NCBI GenBank assembly: GCA_017517605.1 | Contig: JAFWYQ010000104.1 | Span: 1 to 34,578 of the forward strand | DNA: 34,578 nt | Origin: Bacteroidaceae bacterium | GTDB taxonomy: Bacteria > Bacteroidota > Bacteroidia > Bacteroidales > Bacteroidaceae | Direction of reading: 5' to 3' | In this document: in pieces, positions 17,589 through 24,684 of the stretch | Layout: every line of letters begins with the position of its first letter | Position numbering within the stretch: the first letter of the stretch is position 1 | The notes under the pieces: generated by a model | Database searches by the model: none | The model's input: the letters and a program-made list of their open reading frames with translations, nothing else | What the model was told of the DNA's origin: nothing | Program-made: the position numbers and the translations under genes

Positions 17589-17651
17589 TCTTCAGATTAT
17601 TATACCCAAAGTATAAACAATGCTCAAATTTCAATAACAATTATGGTAAGT

Positions 17652-18611
17652 ATGAAACATTTGCAGAAATTATTCATCCTGTTCGCAATGGGAATCTCCC
17701 TTTGTTCTATACAGGCATGCAATGACGATGACGACAAGTTGGATGGCAATAACGACAGTCCACTGAATCATGTTGGAGAATTTATTCCTGGAAGTACCCA
17801 AAAACTGCTTTCAGTAGGTGAATATACATACCACTACACTCTCGATGGAAAAATCCAAAGTGTCATGTATGATGGAGGAAAAGAAATTTTTACTTATTCA
17901 CCGAATGAAATTCAAATTAAGAGTGAAGTCGACACTATAGAAAGCGAATTCATTATGTCCGTTACCCTTAATGACAAAGGTTACCTCTCTGAAACAAGTT
18001 ACTCAAGTATAGGTTCCGATGAAAATCATACGTGGAATTATATCGAAAATTCTACACATTATTATGACGCAGAAGGTCATTTACTGAAAATGATAACAAA
18101 TTGGACTCAAGATGGTATCGACAACAATGAACCTTATACTGGTAGTGGAATCGATTCTATAGTTTACATTTGGGAAAATGGTCTTATGAAACAGACCTAT
18201 TATGAATATAAATGGTCTTGGGGAGCAGAAGACATATATGAGAAAATAACAAGCCACTTCAATTACGAAGAAGGTAAAAATAAGAATCAATCAAAGCAAG
18301 ATGTACTCTTCAGCGATTACCTCAGCTATTTGGGATTCTATGGCAAAGGTCCCGATTATTTGCCAACAAGTAGAGTGCGTACTACAATATCTAATGAGGA
18401 TGGCGAGGTTGTCACAGAATCCGATACCTTGCAATACACCTTTGAATTCAACGAAGACGGAACCGTACATCAAAAGAATGACACCTATTTCACGTACGGT
18501 ACCATTCAAGAACAGGGAAATATTGAGAAACCTCAAGCAACAACCCGTTCCGAAATGTACCAAGAGTACAACAAACAATTCATTTTACGCGCAAAGCACC
18601 GTAGAAGATAA
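17652..18611 (+). CDS. Putative cell-surface lipoprotein with YD-like motifs, unknown function
   Basis: I chose ATG 17652 (MKHLQKLFILFAMGISLCSI), giving a short lipoprotein signal with a QAC lipobox. The acidic NDDDDK after the cysteine resembles Bacteroidetes surface-export signals. An in-frame ATG at 17643 is possible. The 319-residue protein is rich in Tyr/Thr/Asp and has loose repeated motifs such as YTYHYTLDGKIQSV, SVTLNDKGYLSETSY and YYDAEGHLLKM, reminiscent of DUF4595/RHS-like YD strands in Bacteroidales lipoproteins. The DUF assignment is from memory and tentative. It has its own promoter after the efflux-cluster terminator, so it is a single-gene unit. No enzymatic motif is seen. Confidence 0.75.
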   Translation: MKHLQKLFILFAMGISLCSIQACNDDDDKLDGNNDSPLNHVGEFIPGSTQKLLSVGEYTYHYTLDGKIQSVMYDGGKEIFTYSPNEIQIKSEVDTIESEFIMSVTLNDKGYLSETSYSSIGSDENHTWNYIENSTHYYDAEGHLLKMITNWTQDGIDNNEPYTGSGIDSIVYIWENGLMKQTYYEYKWSWGAEDIYEKITSHFNYEEGKNKNQSKQDVLFSDYLSYLGFYGKGPDYLPTSRVRTTISNEDGEVVTESDTLQYTFEFNEDGTVHQKNDTYFTYGTIQEQGNIEKPQATTRSEMYQEYNKQFILRAKHRRR

Positions 18612-18634
18612 CAAATAACATCATTTACACCGAT

Positions 18635-18677
18635 TAACAGGTAGGCCCATTTTATTCCTGAATGCGCCTACCTGTTA
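18635..18677 (+). terminator. Hairpin after the lipoprotein gene, likely terminator
   Basis: Perfect 12-bp arms TAACAGGTAGGC (18635-18646) and GCCTACCTGTTA (18666-18677) with a 19-nt loop, 23 bp after the stop. The following bases (TTGCATC) are not a strong T-run, so termination is probable rather than certain. Confidence 0.6.
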
Positions 18678-18712
18678 TTGCATCACGACTGAAGTGTCTA
18701 TTTATGGAGTAA

Positions 18713-18720
18713 TCTTATAC
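18713..18720. repeat. Target-site duplication, left copy
   Basis: TCTTATAC, identical to 18959-18966, abuts the left end of the inverted-repeat element. Confidence 0.8.
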
Positions 18721-18958
18721 GGGTCAGTCCGAAAAGCCGGTTGCGTCCCTTTCTGACCTTCACCAGAGACAATCTGGAATACGGACATAAGTGCAAGTGC
18801 CAATGAACTTATATTAAAATGCCAATGAACTTATGTTAAATGGCCAATGAACTTATATTAAAGTGCCAATGAACCTATGTTCATGTACCAATGAGCATAT
18901 TGAGTATCTGACGGTCTTCTATCATTCTATATTTGCAACCAGGTTTTCGGACTGACCC
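18721..18958. mobile_element. MITE-like element with 24-bp terminal inverted repeats
   Basis: The left end 18721-18744 (begins GGGTCAGTCCGAAAA) and right end 18935-18958 (ends TTTTCGGACTGACCC) are inverted copies, 22 of 24 positions matching. They are bordered directly by the same 8-mer TCTTATAC (18713-18720 and 18959-18966), a target-site duplication. The 238-bp element has no coding capacity for a transposase, so it would have moved in trans. An 8-bp duplication with GG-starting ends would fit an ISL3-like parent, but that is inference. The interior carries 22-bp tandem repeats. Confidence 0.85.
18799..18886. repeat. 22-bp tandem repeat, four units plus a decayed fifth
   Basis: Units start at 18799, 18821, 18843 and 18865, each opening with GCCAATGAAC and each exactly 22 bp. 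A partial fifth (ACCAATGAGC) starts at 18887. The array sits inside the MITE-like element. Units abut without spacers, so this is not a CRISPR array. Confidence 0.85.
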
Positions 18959-18966
18959 TCTTATAC
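18959..18966. repeat. Target-site duplication, right copy
   Basis: TCTTATAC, identical to 18713-18720, abuts the right end of the inverted-repeat element. Confidence 0.8.
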
Positions 18967-19135
18967 GCTTCCTTCCATCCATCCTAAAGTTTTGATGAAT
19001 CATCCCTAAATTTCCGCTGAACTTCTCCTACGCACCGACACTTGTGCAGAAGAGTTGAACGGAATTTCTCCTAAACTTCAGTGGAATTTTAAGAGTGATG
19101 ATTAACTCCTGAGAGTGAATCTTATACTGATACTG

Positions 19136-19183
19136 TTAACTCCGTTCGCCTACCGTGTTAACTCGGTTCGCGAACGGAGTTAA
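19136..19183. repeat. Perfect 14-bp inverted repeat
   Basis: TTAACTCCGTTCGC (19136-19149) pairs perfectly with GCGAACGGAGTTAA (19170-19183) around a 20-nt loop that itself contains related TTAACTCGGTTCG and the palindrome TTCGCGAA (19167-19174). It is part of the hairpin cluster in the pre-lepA gap. Confidence 0.65.
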
Positions 19184-19229
19184 TACTTTATAAGCACAAA
19201 CAAACAGAAGAATAGTATTCGTCTACGCA

Positions 19230-19269
19230 GAAGATTACTAATCTTACGTGTGGAAGATTAGTAATCTTC
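19230..19269. repeat. Perfect 16-bp inverted repeat made of palindromic arms
   Basis: GAAGATTACTAATCTT (19230-19245) pairs perfectly with 19254-19269 around an 8-nt loop. Each arm is also self-complementary (AAGATTA-C-TAATCTT), so alternative foldings exist. A smaller palindrome AAGATAGGTATCTT follows at about 19279-19292. Confidence 0.65.
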
Positions 19270-19365
19270 AGTGCCAAAGATAGGTATCTTGTGGAAGTAT
19301 GCTAAATATAGGGGCTGTATTTCAAAATTATGCCAATACATAATTTCTAATTCATAATTATTTTC

Positions 19366-19373
19366 TATCTTTG
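19366..19373 (+). promoter_or_regulatory. TAnnTTTG promoter element of lepA
   Basis: TATCTTTG matches the Bacteroidetes -7 consensus and lies 34 bp before the lepA ATG. A clear TTG at -33 is not seen. Confidence 0.6.
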
Positions 19374-19407
19374 CACATCATTAAATTAGGATAAATACGC
19401 ACATTAG

Positions 19408-21189
19408 ATGAAAAATATAAGAAACTTCTGTATCATTGCACATATTGACCACGGAAAATCTACTTTGGCTGACCGGTTGTTGGAATATACCAAGACCATA
19501 CAAGTGACTCAGGGACAGATGCTCGACAATATGGATTTGGAGCAGGAACGAGGTATCACCATAAAGAGTCATGCCATACAGATGGAGTATGAGTACAACG
19601 GAGAGAAGTATATACTGAACCTTATTGACACTCCGGGACACGTTGACTTCAGCTATGAAGTGTCGCGTTCGATTGCTGCATGTGAAGGTGCGCTGCTCAT
19701 TGTAGACGCTTCGCAGGGTGTGCAGGCACAGACTATCAGCAATCTCTACATGGCACTGGAGCACGACCTTGAAATTATCCCCGTGATGAATAAGTGCGAC
19801 ATGGATAGCGCTATGCCCGACGAGGTGGAGGATGAAATTGTGGACTTGCTGGGATGTAAACGCGAAGAGATTATCCGTGCTTCGGGAAAAACAGGTATGG
19901 GTGTGGAGGAAATCTTACAAGCCATTGTGGAGCGTGTGCCTCATCCTGTAGGCGACGAAGAGGCTCCGCTACAGGCGCTCATCTTCGACTCGGTATTCAA
20001 TTCGTTTCGCGGTATTATCGCTTACTTCAAGATTACGAACGGTGTGCTCCGCAAGGGTGACAAGGTGAAGTTCTTCAACACGGGCAAAGAGTACGATGCC
20101 GACGAAATTGGTGTGCTGAAGATGGACATGGTGCCACGCAACGAACTTCGCACTGGCGATGTGGGATACATTATCTCGGGCATCAAGACATCGAAAGAGG
20201 TGAAGGTGGGTGACACCATCACACACATTGCGCGCCCTTGTGCCGAGGCTATTGATGGATTTGAGGAAGTGAAGCCGATGGTGTTTGCCGGTGTTTATCC
20301 CATCGAGGCGGAGGATTACGAAAACTTGCGTGCTTCGCTGGAGAAACTGCAACTGAACGATGCTTCGTTGACCTTCCAACCGGAGTCATCTGTGGCATTG
20401 GGATTTGGTTTCCGATGCGGATTCCTCGGCCTTCTGCACATGGAAATTATTCAGGAGCGTCTCGACCGCGAGTTTGACATGAGTGTCATCACCACGGTGC
20501 CCAACGTATCGTACAAGATATTTGACAAACAGGGTGGATGCAAAGAGGTGCATAATCCCTCGGGAATGCCCGACATCACATTGATTGACCATATCGAAGA
20601 ACCCTATATCCGTGCTTCGGTCATTACAACAACCAACTACATTGGTCCCATCATGACACTCTGCCTCGGCAAACGTGGTGAGTTGGTGAAGCAGGAGTAT
20701 ATCTCGGGTAACCGTGTGGAAATCTTCTACGACATCCCCTTGGGTGAAATCGTTATTGACTTCTATGACAAACTGAAGAGCATTTCGAAAGGATATGCCT
20801 CGTTTGACTACCACATGAATGGTTTCCGTCCCTCGAAGTTGGTGAAACTGGATATTCTGCTTAATGGCGAACCAGTGGATGCCCTCTCTACACTCACACA
20901 TTTCGACAATGCGGAAAATTTCGGTCGACGTATGTGTGAGAAACTGAAAGAACTCATCCCACGCCAACAGTTCGATATTGCCATACAGGCCGCCATCGGT
21001 GCTAAAATCATTGCCCGTGAGACCATCAAGCAGGTGCGTAAGGATGTGACAGCCAAGTGTTATGGTGGTGATGTGAGCCGTAAACGCAAGTTGCTCGAAA
21101 AACAGAAGAAGGGTAAGAAACGCATGAAGCAGATAGGCAACGTAGAGGTACCACAGAAGGCCTTCCTTGCGGTGTTGAAGTTGGATTGA
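19408..21189 (+). CDS. lepA: Elongation factor 4 (LepA), back-translocating GTPase
   Basis: The 593-residue length is normal for LepA. The N terminus [20 protein letters not shown] is the family's G1/P-loop; switch I has QERGITIK, G3 is DTPGHVDF and G4 is NKCD. Domain II (~190-290) and the EF-G-like domains III and V follow, and the C-terminal LepA-specific domain ends with basic [20 protein letters not shown]. It acts on ribosomes, promoting back-translocation under stress (family knowledge). It stands alone with its own promoter and no operon partner. Confidence 0.97.
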   Translation: MKNIRNFCIIAHIDHGKSTLADRLLEYTKTIQVTQGQMLDNMDLEQERGITIKSHAIQMEYEYNGEKYILNLIDTPGHVDFSYEVSRSIAACEGALLIVDASQGVQAQTISNLYMALEHDLEIIPVMNKCDMDSAMPDEVEDEIVDLLGCKREEIIRASGKTGMGVEEILQAIVERVPHPVGDEEAPLQALIFDSVFNSFRGIIAYFKITNGVLRKGDKVKFFNTGKEYDADEIGVLKMDMVPRNELRTGDVGYIISGIKTSKEVKVGDTITHIARPCAEAIDGFEEVKPMVFAGVYPIEAEDYENLRASLEKLQLNDASLTFQPESSVALGFGFRCGFLGLLHMEIIQERLDREFDMSVITTVPNVSYKIFDKQGGCKEVHNPSGMPDITLIDHIEEPYIRASVITTTNYIGPIMTLCLGKRGELVKQEYISGNRVEIFYDIPLGEIVIDFYDKLKSISKGYASFDYHMNGFRPSKLVKLDILLNGEPVDALSTLTHFDNAENFGRRMCEKLKELIPRQQFDIAIQAAIGAKIIARETIKQVRKDVTAKCYGGDVSRKRKLLEKQKKGKKRMKQIGNVEVPQKAFLAVLKLD

Positions 21190-21540
21190 GAAGCCCTTCT
21201 CCAACTCCCTTATAGAGGGTTAATCTTTGTATGCAAGTTGCATCATTCCGAAGGGGTGGACCTATGTGTCCGCCCAGAGAGGTAAAGAGCATTGAAAATA
21301 CTTTAAGGTGGGTCCTAAAAATTCATTTTGCTGCAAATCGGAGTTTAGTCGAGATGTTTTGGTCAATCATAGAGGGAATGTAACGGGCTACATGACCGAT
21401 ATGAGTGGCGAAAAGATTCGGATAAAACCCATTTTGTAGCAAAAGGATTAAAGACCTCACCATTGTTAATAATCCGTGGGACGAGTTGATGAGAGCTACG
21501 CTCGAATAATTTATAGAACCCACCTTAAATCATACATAAT
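21190..21540. other. 351-bp gap after lepA with small hairpins and an inverted-repeat element
   Basis: Just after lepA are the weak hairpin CCCTTATAGAGGG and, at about 21253-21276, GGGTGGAC/GTCCGCCC (one G-T wobble), either of which could help end lepA transcription. Bases 21302-21529 are an inverted-repeat element, listed separately. A 66-codon minus-strand frame (21323-21523) crosses that element. I do not recognise its product and do not call it a gene. Confidence 0.55.
21302..21529. mobile_element. Inverted-repeat element (MITE or IS remnant) next to regulator start
   Basis: The left end 21302-21323 (begins TTTAAGGTGGGT) and right end 21508-21529 (ends ACCCACCTTAAA) are inverted copies, matching at 20 of 22 positions. 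The 228-bp interior contains further TTTTGCTGCAAA/TTTTGTAGCAAAA-type motifs and a short open minus-strand frame that could be a transposase remnant. A clear target duplication is not visible; TTAA occurs at both edges. The right end lies only 11 bp before the ATG of the Crp-like gene. Confidence 0.6.
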
Positions 21541-22119
21541 ATGGAACGCTCATACGAAATTGCAAAACAATTAGCAACCCGCTACTACTCCCTTTCACCA
21601 GAGGGAACAAGGGCATTGTCGCTCATCATGAAGCCTTTGAAATTGGCTAAGGGCGAGAAATTTGTCAACGAAGGCGATGTGGCCGACTATATCCATTATG
21701 TGGAGAAGGGACTTGTGCGCCAATTCTATTTCAAGAACGGACGCGACCTGACAGAGCACATTGCCTACGAGGGTCACATCGTCATCTGTCTTGAAAGCTA
21801 TTTGCTCGAAGAGCCTTCGCGTTTGATTGCCGAGGCATTGGAGCCAACCAGCATTTGGCGTATTCACAGAAGTGACTTCCGCCAGTTGATTGAGCAATCA
21901 CATGAGGTGGACCTGCTTTACCACAAATTGTTTGAGCACTCATTGCTTTCTTCGTTACGCAAAGCAGACATCACTCGCTTTGAAACTGCGCAAAACCGCT
22001 ATCGTCTGTTGATGGAGAGACATCCCCAAATCATTATGCGTGCACCCATGAAGCACATTGCATCCTTCCTGCAAATGACTCCAGAAACACTGAGCCGCAT
22101 GAGGGCGAAGAGGATGTGA
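21541..22119 (+). CDS. Crp/Fnr-family transcriptional regulator
   Basis: The 192-residue protein has an N-terminal cyclic-nucleotide-binding-type beta barrel (about 25-115; GEKFVNEGDVADYIHYVEKGLVR is the cNMP core, with no Arg/Ser cAMP-contact motif evident). A dimer helix follows, then a C-terminal HTH (APMKHIASFLQMTPETLSRMR, about 168-188), as in Bacteroidetes Crp/Fnr-like regulators. No cysteine cluster for an Fe-S centre is seen. Its ATG lies 11 bp after an inverted-repeat element, so its promoter must lie within or beyond that element. Targets are unknown. Confidence 0.9.
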   Translation: MERSYEIAKQLATRYYSLSPEGTRALSLIMKPLKLAKGEKFVNEGDVADYIHYVEKGLVRQFYFKNGRDLTEHIAYEGHIVICLESYLLEEPSRLIAEALEPTSIWRIHRSDFRQLIEQSHEVDLLYHKLFEHSLLSSLRKADITRFETAQNRYRLLMERHPQIIMRAPMKHIASFLQMTPETLSRMRAKRM

Positions 22120-22257
22120 AATTGCGAGCTCTAAGTACTGAGTTATGAGTGTCAGGTTATTGGGCTGAATTAGGTGAATGACCGCAAATCTTCTTTGACA
22201 TCAATCCTGCACTCCATTAAAACAGTCGTATCAATTGCTAATAGCTATAGTAAAATA

Positions 22258-22295
22258 AAAGAGTGAAGATTCCACTATCGGATTCTTCACTCTTT
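22258..22295. terminator. Bidirectional terminator between convergent genes
   Basis: 16-bp arms AAAGAGTGAAGATTCC (22258-22273) and GGATTCTTCACTCTTT (22280-22295) pair with one mismatch around a 6-nt loop. T-rich sequence follows on both strands (TTTTTT at about 22299-22304 on plus; TTTTATTTTAC on minus). It lies between the Crp-like gene and the minus-strand gene ending at 22317. Confidence 0.75.
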
Positions 22296-22316
22296 ATATT
22301 TTTTACTCTTTATTAT

Positions 22317-24575
22317 TTAGATTGCCACTGAATCGGTCAATACTTCGCCTGTAGCTTCGGCAGCAGGTGCAGGAGTTTCTACCACTTCTACGTCGTCCGC
22401 TTGGTTATAGTAGGGAAGAGGAGAGGGGAGGTTTGCCCATGCCAGACAATTGGTGAGCCACAAGGCTACGCCAACCAAAGCAACGAAGATGATGGAGAAC
22501 ATCCACTTCTTCCAAGTGGGGATACCTTTTTTGGCATAAGGGTCTTTCAATTTCATCTTGGGGAACTTGGCCATCTCGGTAAGTGTCTCACCGAAGGGGA
22601 TGCTGATCTTTGAAGCCGCATTGATAGCCCATCCGTTGGCATTCAAGAGCGGAGCAATGTTTCGGCGACGTAGTTTCAACCATGCCAATACCATGGCTGG
22701 TCCTGATATGACAAGCATGATACCTACGAACACCAGGATAATCTGCCACCATTTGAGGGTAATCAATCCACCAAAGATGCTTGCCAATGCTGTTCCTATC
22801 ATACCGAGAGCCATACCGATGGCAGCAAAGATACCGGCAAACTTGGCAATGTCGAACGGAGGAGTGGCAGGTGCAGGTGTCTTTCCGTCAGCAGCTGGAG
22901 TTTGTGTGGCGGTAGGTGCTGCATTGATATTTTCTGTAGCTTTAGCCATCATCTTGGCATCCTTGTCTGCGGCACTCTTGTTTATAAGGTTCTCTACCGT
23001 AGTGGCCATACGGCGATAGGGTGACCAGAAGGCCTGCGCTACGCTGATGGGATTGTCTACAATCTTGGTAATCACGGCATCCCATTCAACTCCTTGATTG
23101 TCGTAATAGATACCATTCTTTCCTACCGAGAATTCGCCGATGTCGCCTACCGTAACGGCTGCTACAATCGTTTGCTTGGCTGGTTTCGACTTGGTAGTGC
23201 AGTCGCAATAGAGCAGATACATGCCACATGCACTTACGGCCGCATTGTGCTTGGCCATGTCGGCTACCTTCATACAGAACTTGCACGCGCGCTGGTCGAT
23301 AATGAGTGTACCTGATTGGAAGATGGCAGAGATGCTCTTCTTTTTGTCATAGAAGTCGTTCAATGTCACAAAGTTGCGTAACAAACGGTAGAAATCGCGG
23401 TATATGTGGAGGAACTTGTCCACTACTTCGATATTTTCCGCCTCTTCCTTCAAGGCACTGTCTTGAGCCACGAGGTCGAGCAAAGCGGCCTTTCTGTCTT
23501 GAGCGATGAAATTCTTGATAGCTTCCAATCCGAGCGGTTCAACAGATGCACCCGCTTTGGCTCCCTTCCATGCTACGTATGCGGCAAACTTGGCTCCGAT
23601 AGCTTCCCAATCGGCCAATGTAATAACCTTTGTGTCGGTCTCTATTGCATGTTTCTTTATCAAGTCGAAAGCCTTTGTCCATGCAGGATTGATGGCTGCA
23701 TCGATGGCAATTTCTGCCTTTCCGGTGATGCGTGCAAGGGGATATGAAGCTATCTCGTCGGCTTTACCCGTAAGATTGTCTGCGCTAATTGCCTCAATGC
23801 GCGATGTCTGAATATCGAGCGAAGCAGTACTGTCGGGCGAGAAGGCTGCCAAATCGGAGCGCATAAAGAAGTCCTTTACCTTGGCATCCAATGAAGTGTA
23901 GGCTTCGATGACTTTGTCGGTAGCATCGCCAAAGGGAGCTTCAACGGCGGCTTCGTGCCAAGCTACATAGTCAGTCAATGCTTTGTAGAAGGATTCAATC
24001 TGATCGGTACCGATACCTGGTGCACCGCTACGGTCGGTTACTGAACCTATCTGTGCAATGGCTGCCGCAATGGCCGCTTTATCCTCGGCATTGTCCGACG
24101 AGGCCTCGGTGATGATGCCGTCGCCATTGAAGCGGGTCTTTGAGAAGATGGCAGTGATGTCGGCCGTATCAGCCAACGAGATGCAAGTTCCCTCTTTACC
24201 CAAGTTGTTCAGTATCTCTTTAGCAGAGTTGTAGAGTTTCTTTCCTGTATCGTTTGTGGTGTCGATTTCCTCGATGTCGATAGAGTCGGCACCCTTGAGC
24301 AACAGGTCGTTGTTCTTTAACATGCCCGTCATCCATTGCGAGATGGCAATCACATCGTTTACACGCAACTTGCCGTCGCCGTCGCAATCCATGTATCTCA
24401 AACTCTTTTCGTCAATCTCCAAACCTGTGATGGGACATGAAAGCACTGTCCACATTTTCGGGTCGAGTTCGTTCAAGTGGGCAATGTCCTCTCCTTTGGT
24501 GATTCTTACGCGTGATGCGCCACCAATGTTTGAGAACTCCCATTTGTAGGCTTTTTCTCTTTTAATGAAACTCAT
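22317..24575 (-). CDS. Large membrane protein with dockerin/EF-hand-like loop, unknown function
   Basis: I do not recognise this 752-residue protein. Near the N terminus DCDGDGKLRVND (Asp63-Asp74) is a good calcium-loop pattern, dockerin-like because position 12 is Asp, and is followed by a helix (VIAISQWM). A second, weaker loop FNGDGIITEAS lies at about residue 145. The middle is a long, mostly helical, Ala/Asp/Lys-rich region without a signal peptide. CKFCMKVADMAKH (around 430) and LLYCDC give a cluster of cysteines that might bind metal. A Pro/Ala/Thr linker (~555-575) leads to two or three membrane segments (about 580-660), a basic loop, another segment (~700) and an acidic tail. Start: ATG at 24575, with a TAnnTTTG element 50 bp upstream. 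Cytoplasmic orientation of the N-terminal part is inference. Confidence 0.7.
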   Translation of the reverse strand: MSFIKREKAYKWEFSNIGGASRVRITKGEDIAHLNELDPKMWTVLSCPITGLEIDEKSLRYMDCDGDGKLRVNDVIAISQWMTGMLKNNDLLLKGADSIDIEEIDTTNDTGKKLYNSAKEILNNLGKEGTCISLADTADITAIFSKTRFNGDGIITEASSDNAEDKAAIAAAIAQIGSVTDRSGAPGIGTDQIESFYKALTDYVAWHEAAVEAPFGDATDKVIEAYTSLDAKVKDFFMRSDLAAFSPDSTASLDIQTSRIEAISADNLTGKADEIASYPLARITGKAEIAIDAAINPAWTKAFDLIKKHAIETDTKVITLADWEAIGAKFAAYVAWKGAKAGASVEPLGLEAIKNFIAQDRKAALLDLVAQDSALKEEAENIEVVDKFLHIYRDFYRLLRNFVTLNDFYDKKKSISAIFQSGTLIIDQRACKFCMKVADMAKHNAAVSACGMYLLYCDCTTKSKPAKQTIVAAVTVGDIGEFSVGKNGIYYDNQGVEWDAVITKIVDNPISVAQAFWSPYRRMATTVENLINKSAADKDAKMMAKATENINAAPTATQTPAADGKTPAPATPPFDIAKFAGIFAAIGMALGMIGTALASIFGGLITLKWWQIILVFVGIMLVISGPAMVLAWLKLRRRNIAPLLNANGWAINAASKISIPFGETLTEMAKFPKMKLKDPYAKKGIPTWKKWMFSIIFVALVGVALWLTNCLAWANLPSPLPYYNQADDVEVVETPAPAAEATGEVLTDSVAI

Positions 24576-24626
24576 AATATTCCTTATTTTTTAATTATGT
24601 ACGTGTTCAATAATTTAAAATTGCCA

Positions 24627-24634
24627 CAAAAGTA
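24627..24634 (-). promoter_or_regulatory. TAnnTTTG promoter element for the membrane protein gene
   Basis: On the minus strand this reads TACTTTTG, about 52 bp upstream of the ATG at 24575. No clear TTG lies at the expected -33 distance. Confidence 0.5.
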
Positions 24635-24684
24635 GTGATAAAATCAGTAATTGACGAAAATTGGGCGAAATAAATTCAACTTCC

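Larger units (their letters stand above)
18612..19407. other. 796-bp gene-free gap rich in repeats
   Basis: No credible coding frame is seen. From left to right it holds the lipoprotein terminator hairpin, a 238-bp MITE-like element (18721-18958) with its 8-bp target duplication, and a stretch (about 18985-19090) with loosely repeated motifs around GAATTTCTCC and AAATTTCCGC. A cluster of perfect small palindromes follows (19136-19290), then a short hairpin AAATTATG/CATAATTT (19325-19346) and the lepA promoter. It looks like a site that collects non-coding repeats. Confidence 0.7.

Noticed and set aside
17559-17642. Upstream ATG for the lipoprotein gene
   Set aside because: It overlaps the promoter (TTG 17559, TATTTTTG 17581) and would bury the lipoprotein signal.
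18301-18618. Plus-strand frame overlapping the lipoprotein gene end
   Set aside because: It is a shadow of the 17652-18611 frame, without start context or protein-like features.
18799-18900. Possible CRISPR array
   Set aside because: The 22-bp units abut with no spacers, there are no cas genes, and the array sits inside an inverted-repeat element.
20386-21204. Minus-strand frame of 272 codons
   Set aside because: It lies antisense within lepA, which is unambiguous; the translation shows no motif.
21323-21523. Minus-strand 66-codon frame between lepA and the Crp-like gene
   Set aside because: It coincides with an inverted-repeat element and matches nothing I recognise; a transposase remnant is possible but not supported enough to call a gene.
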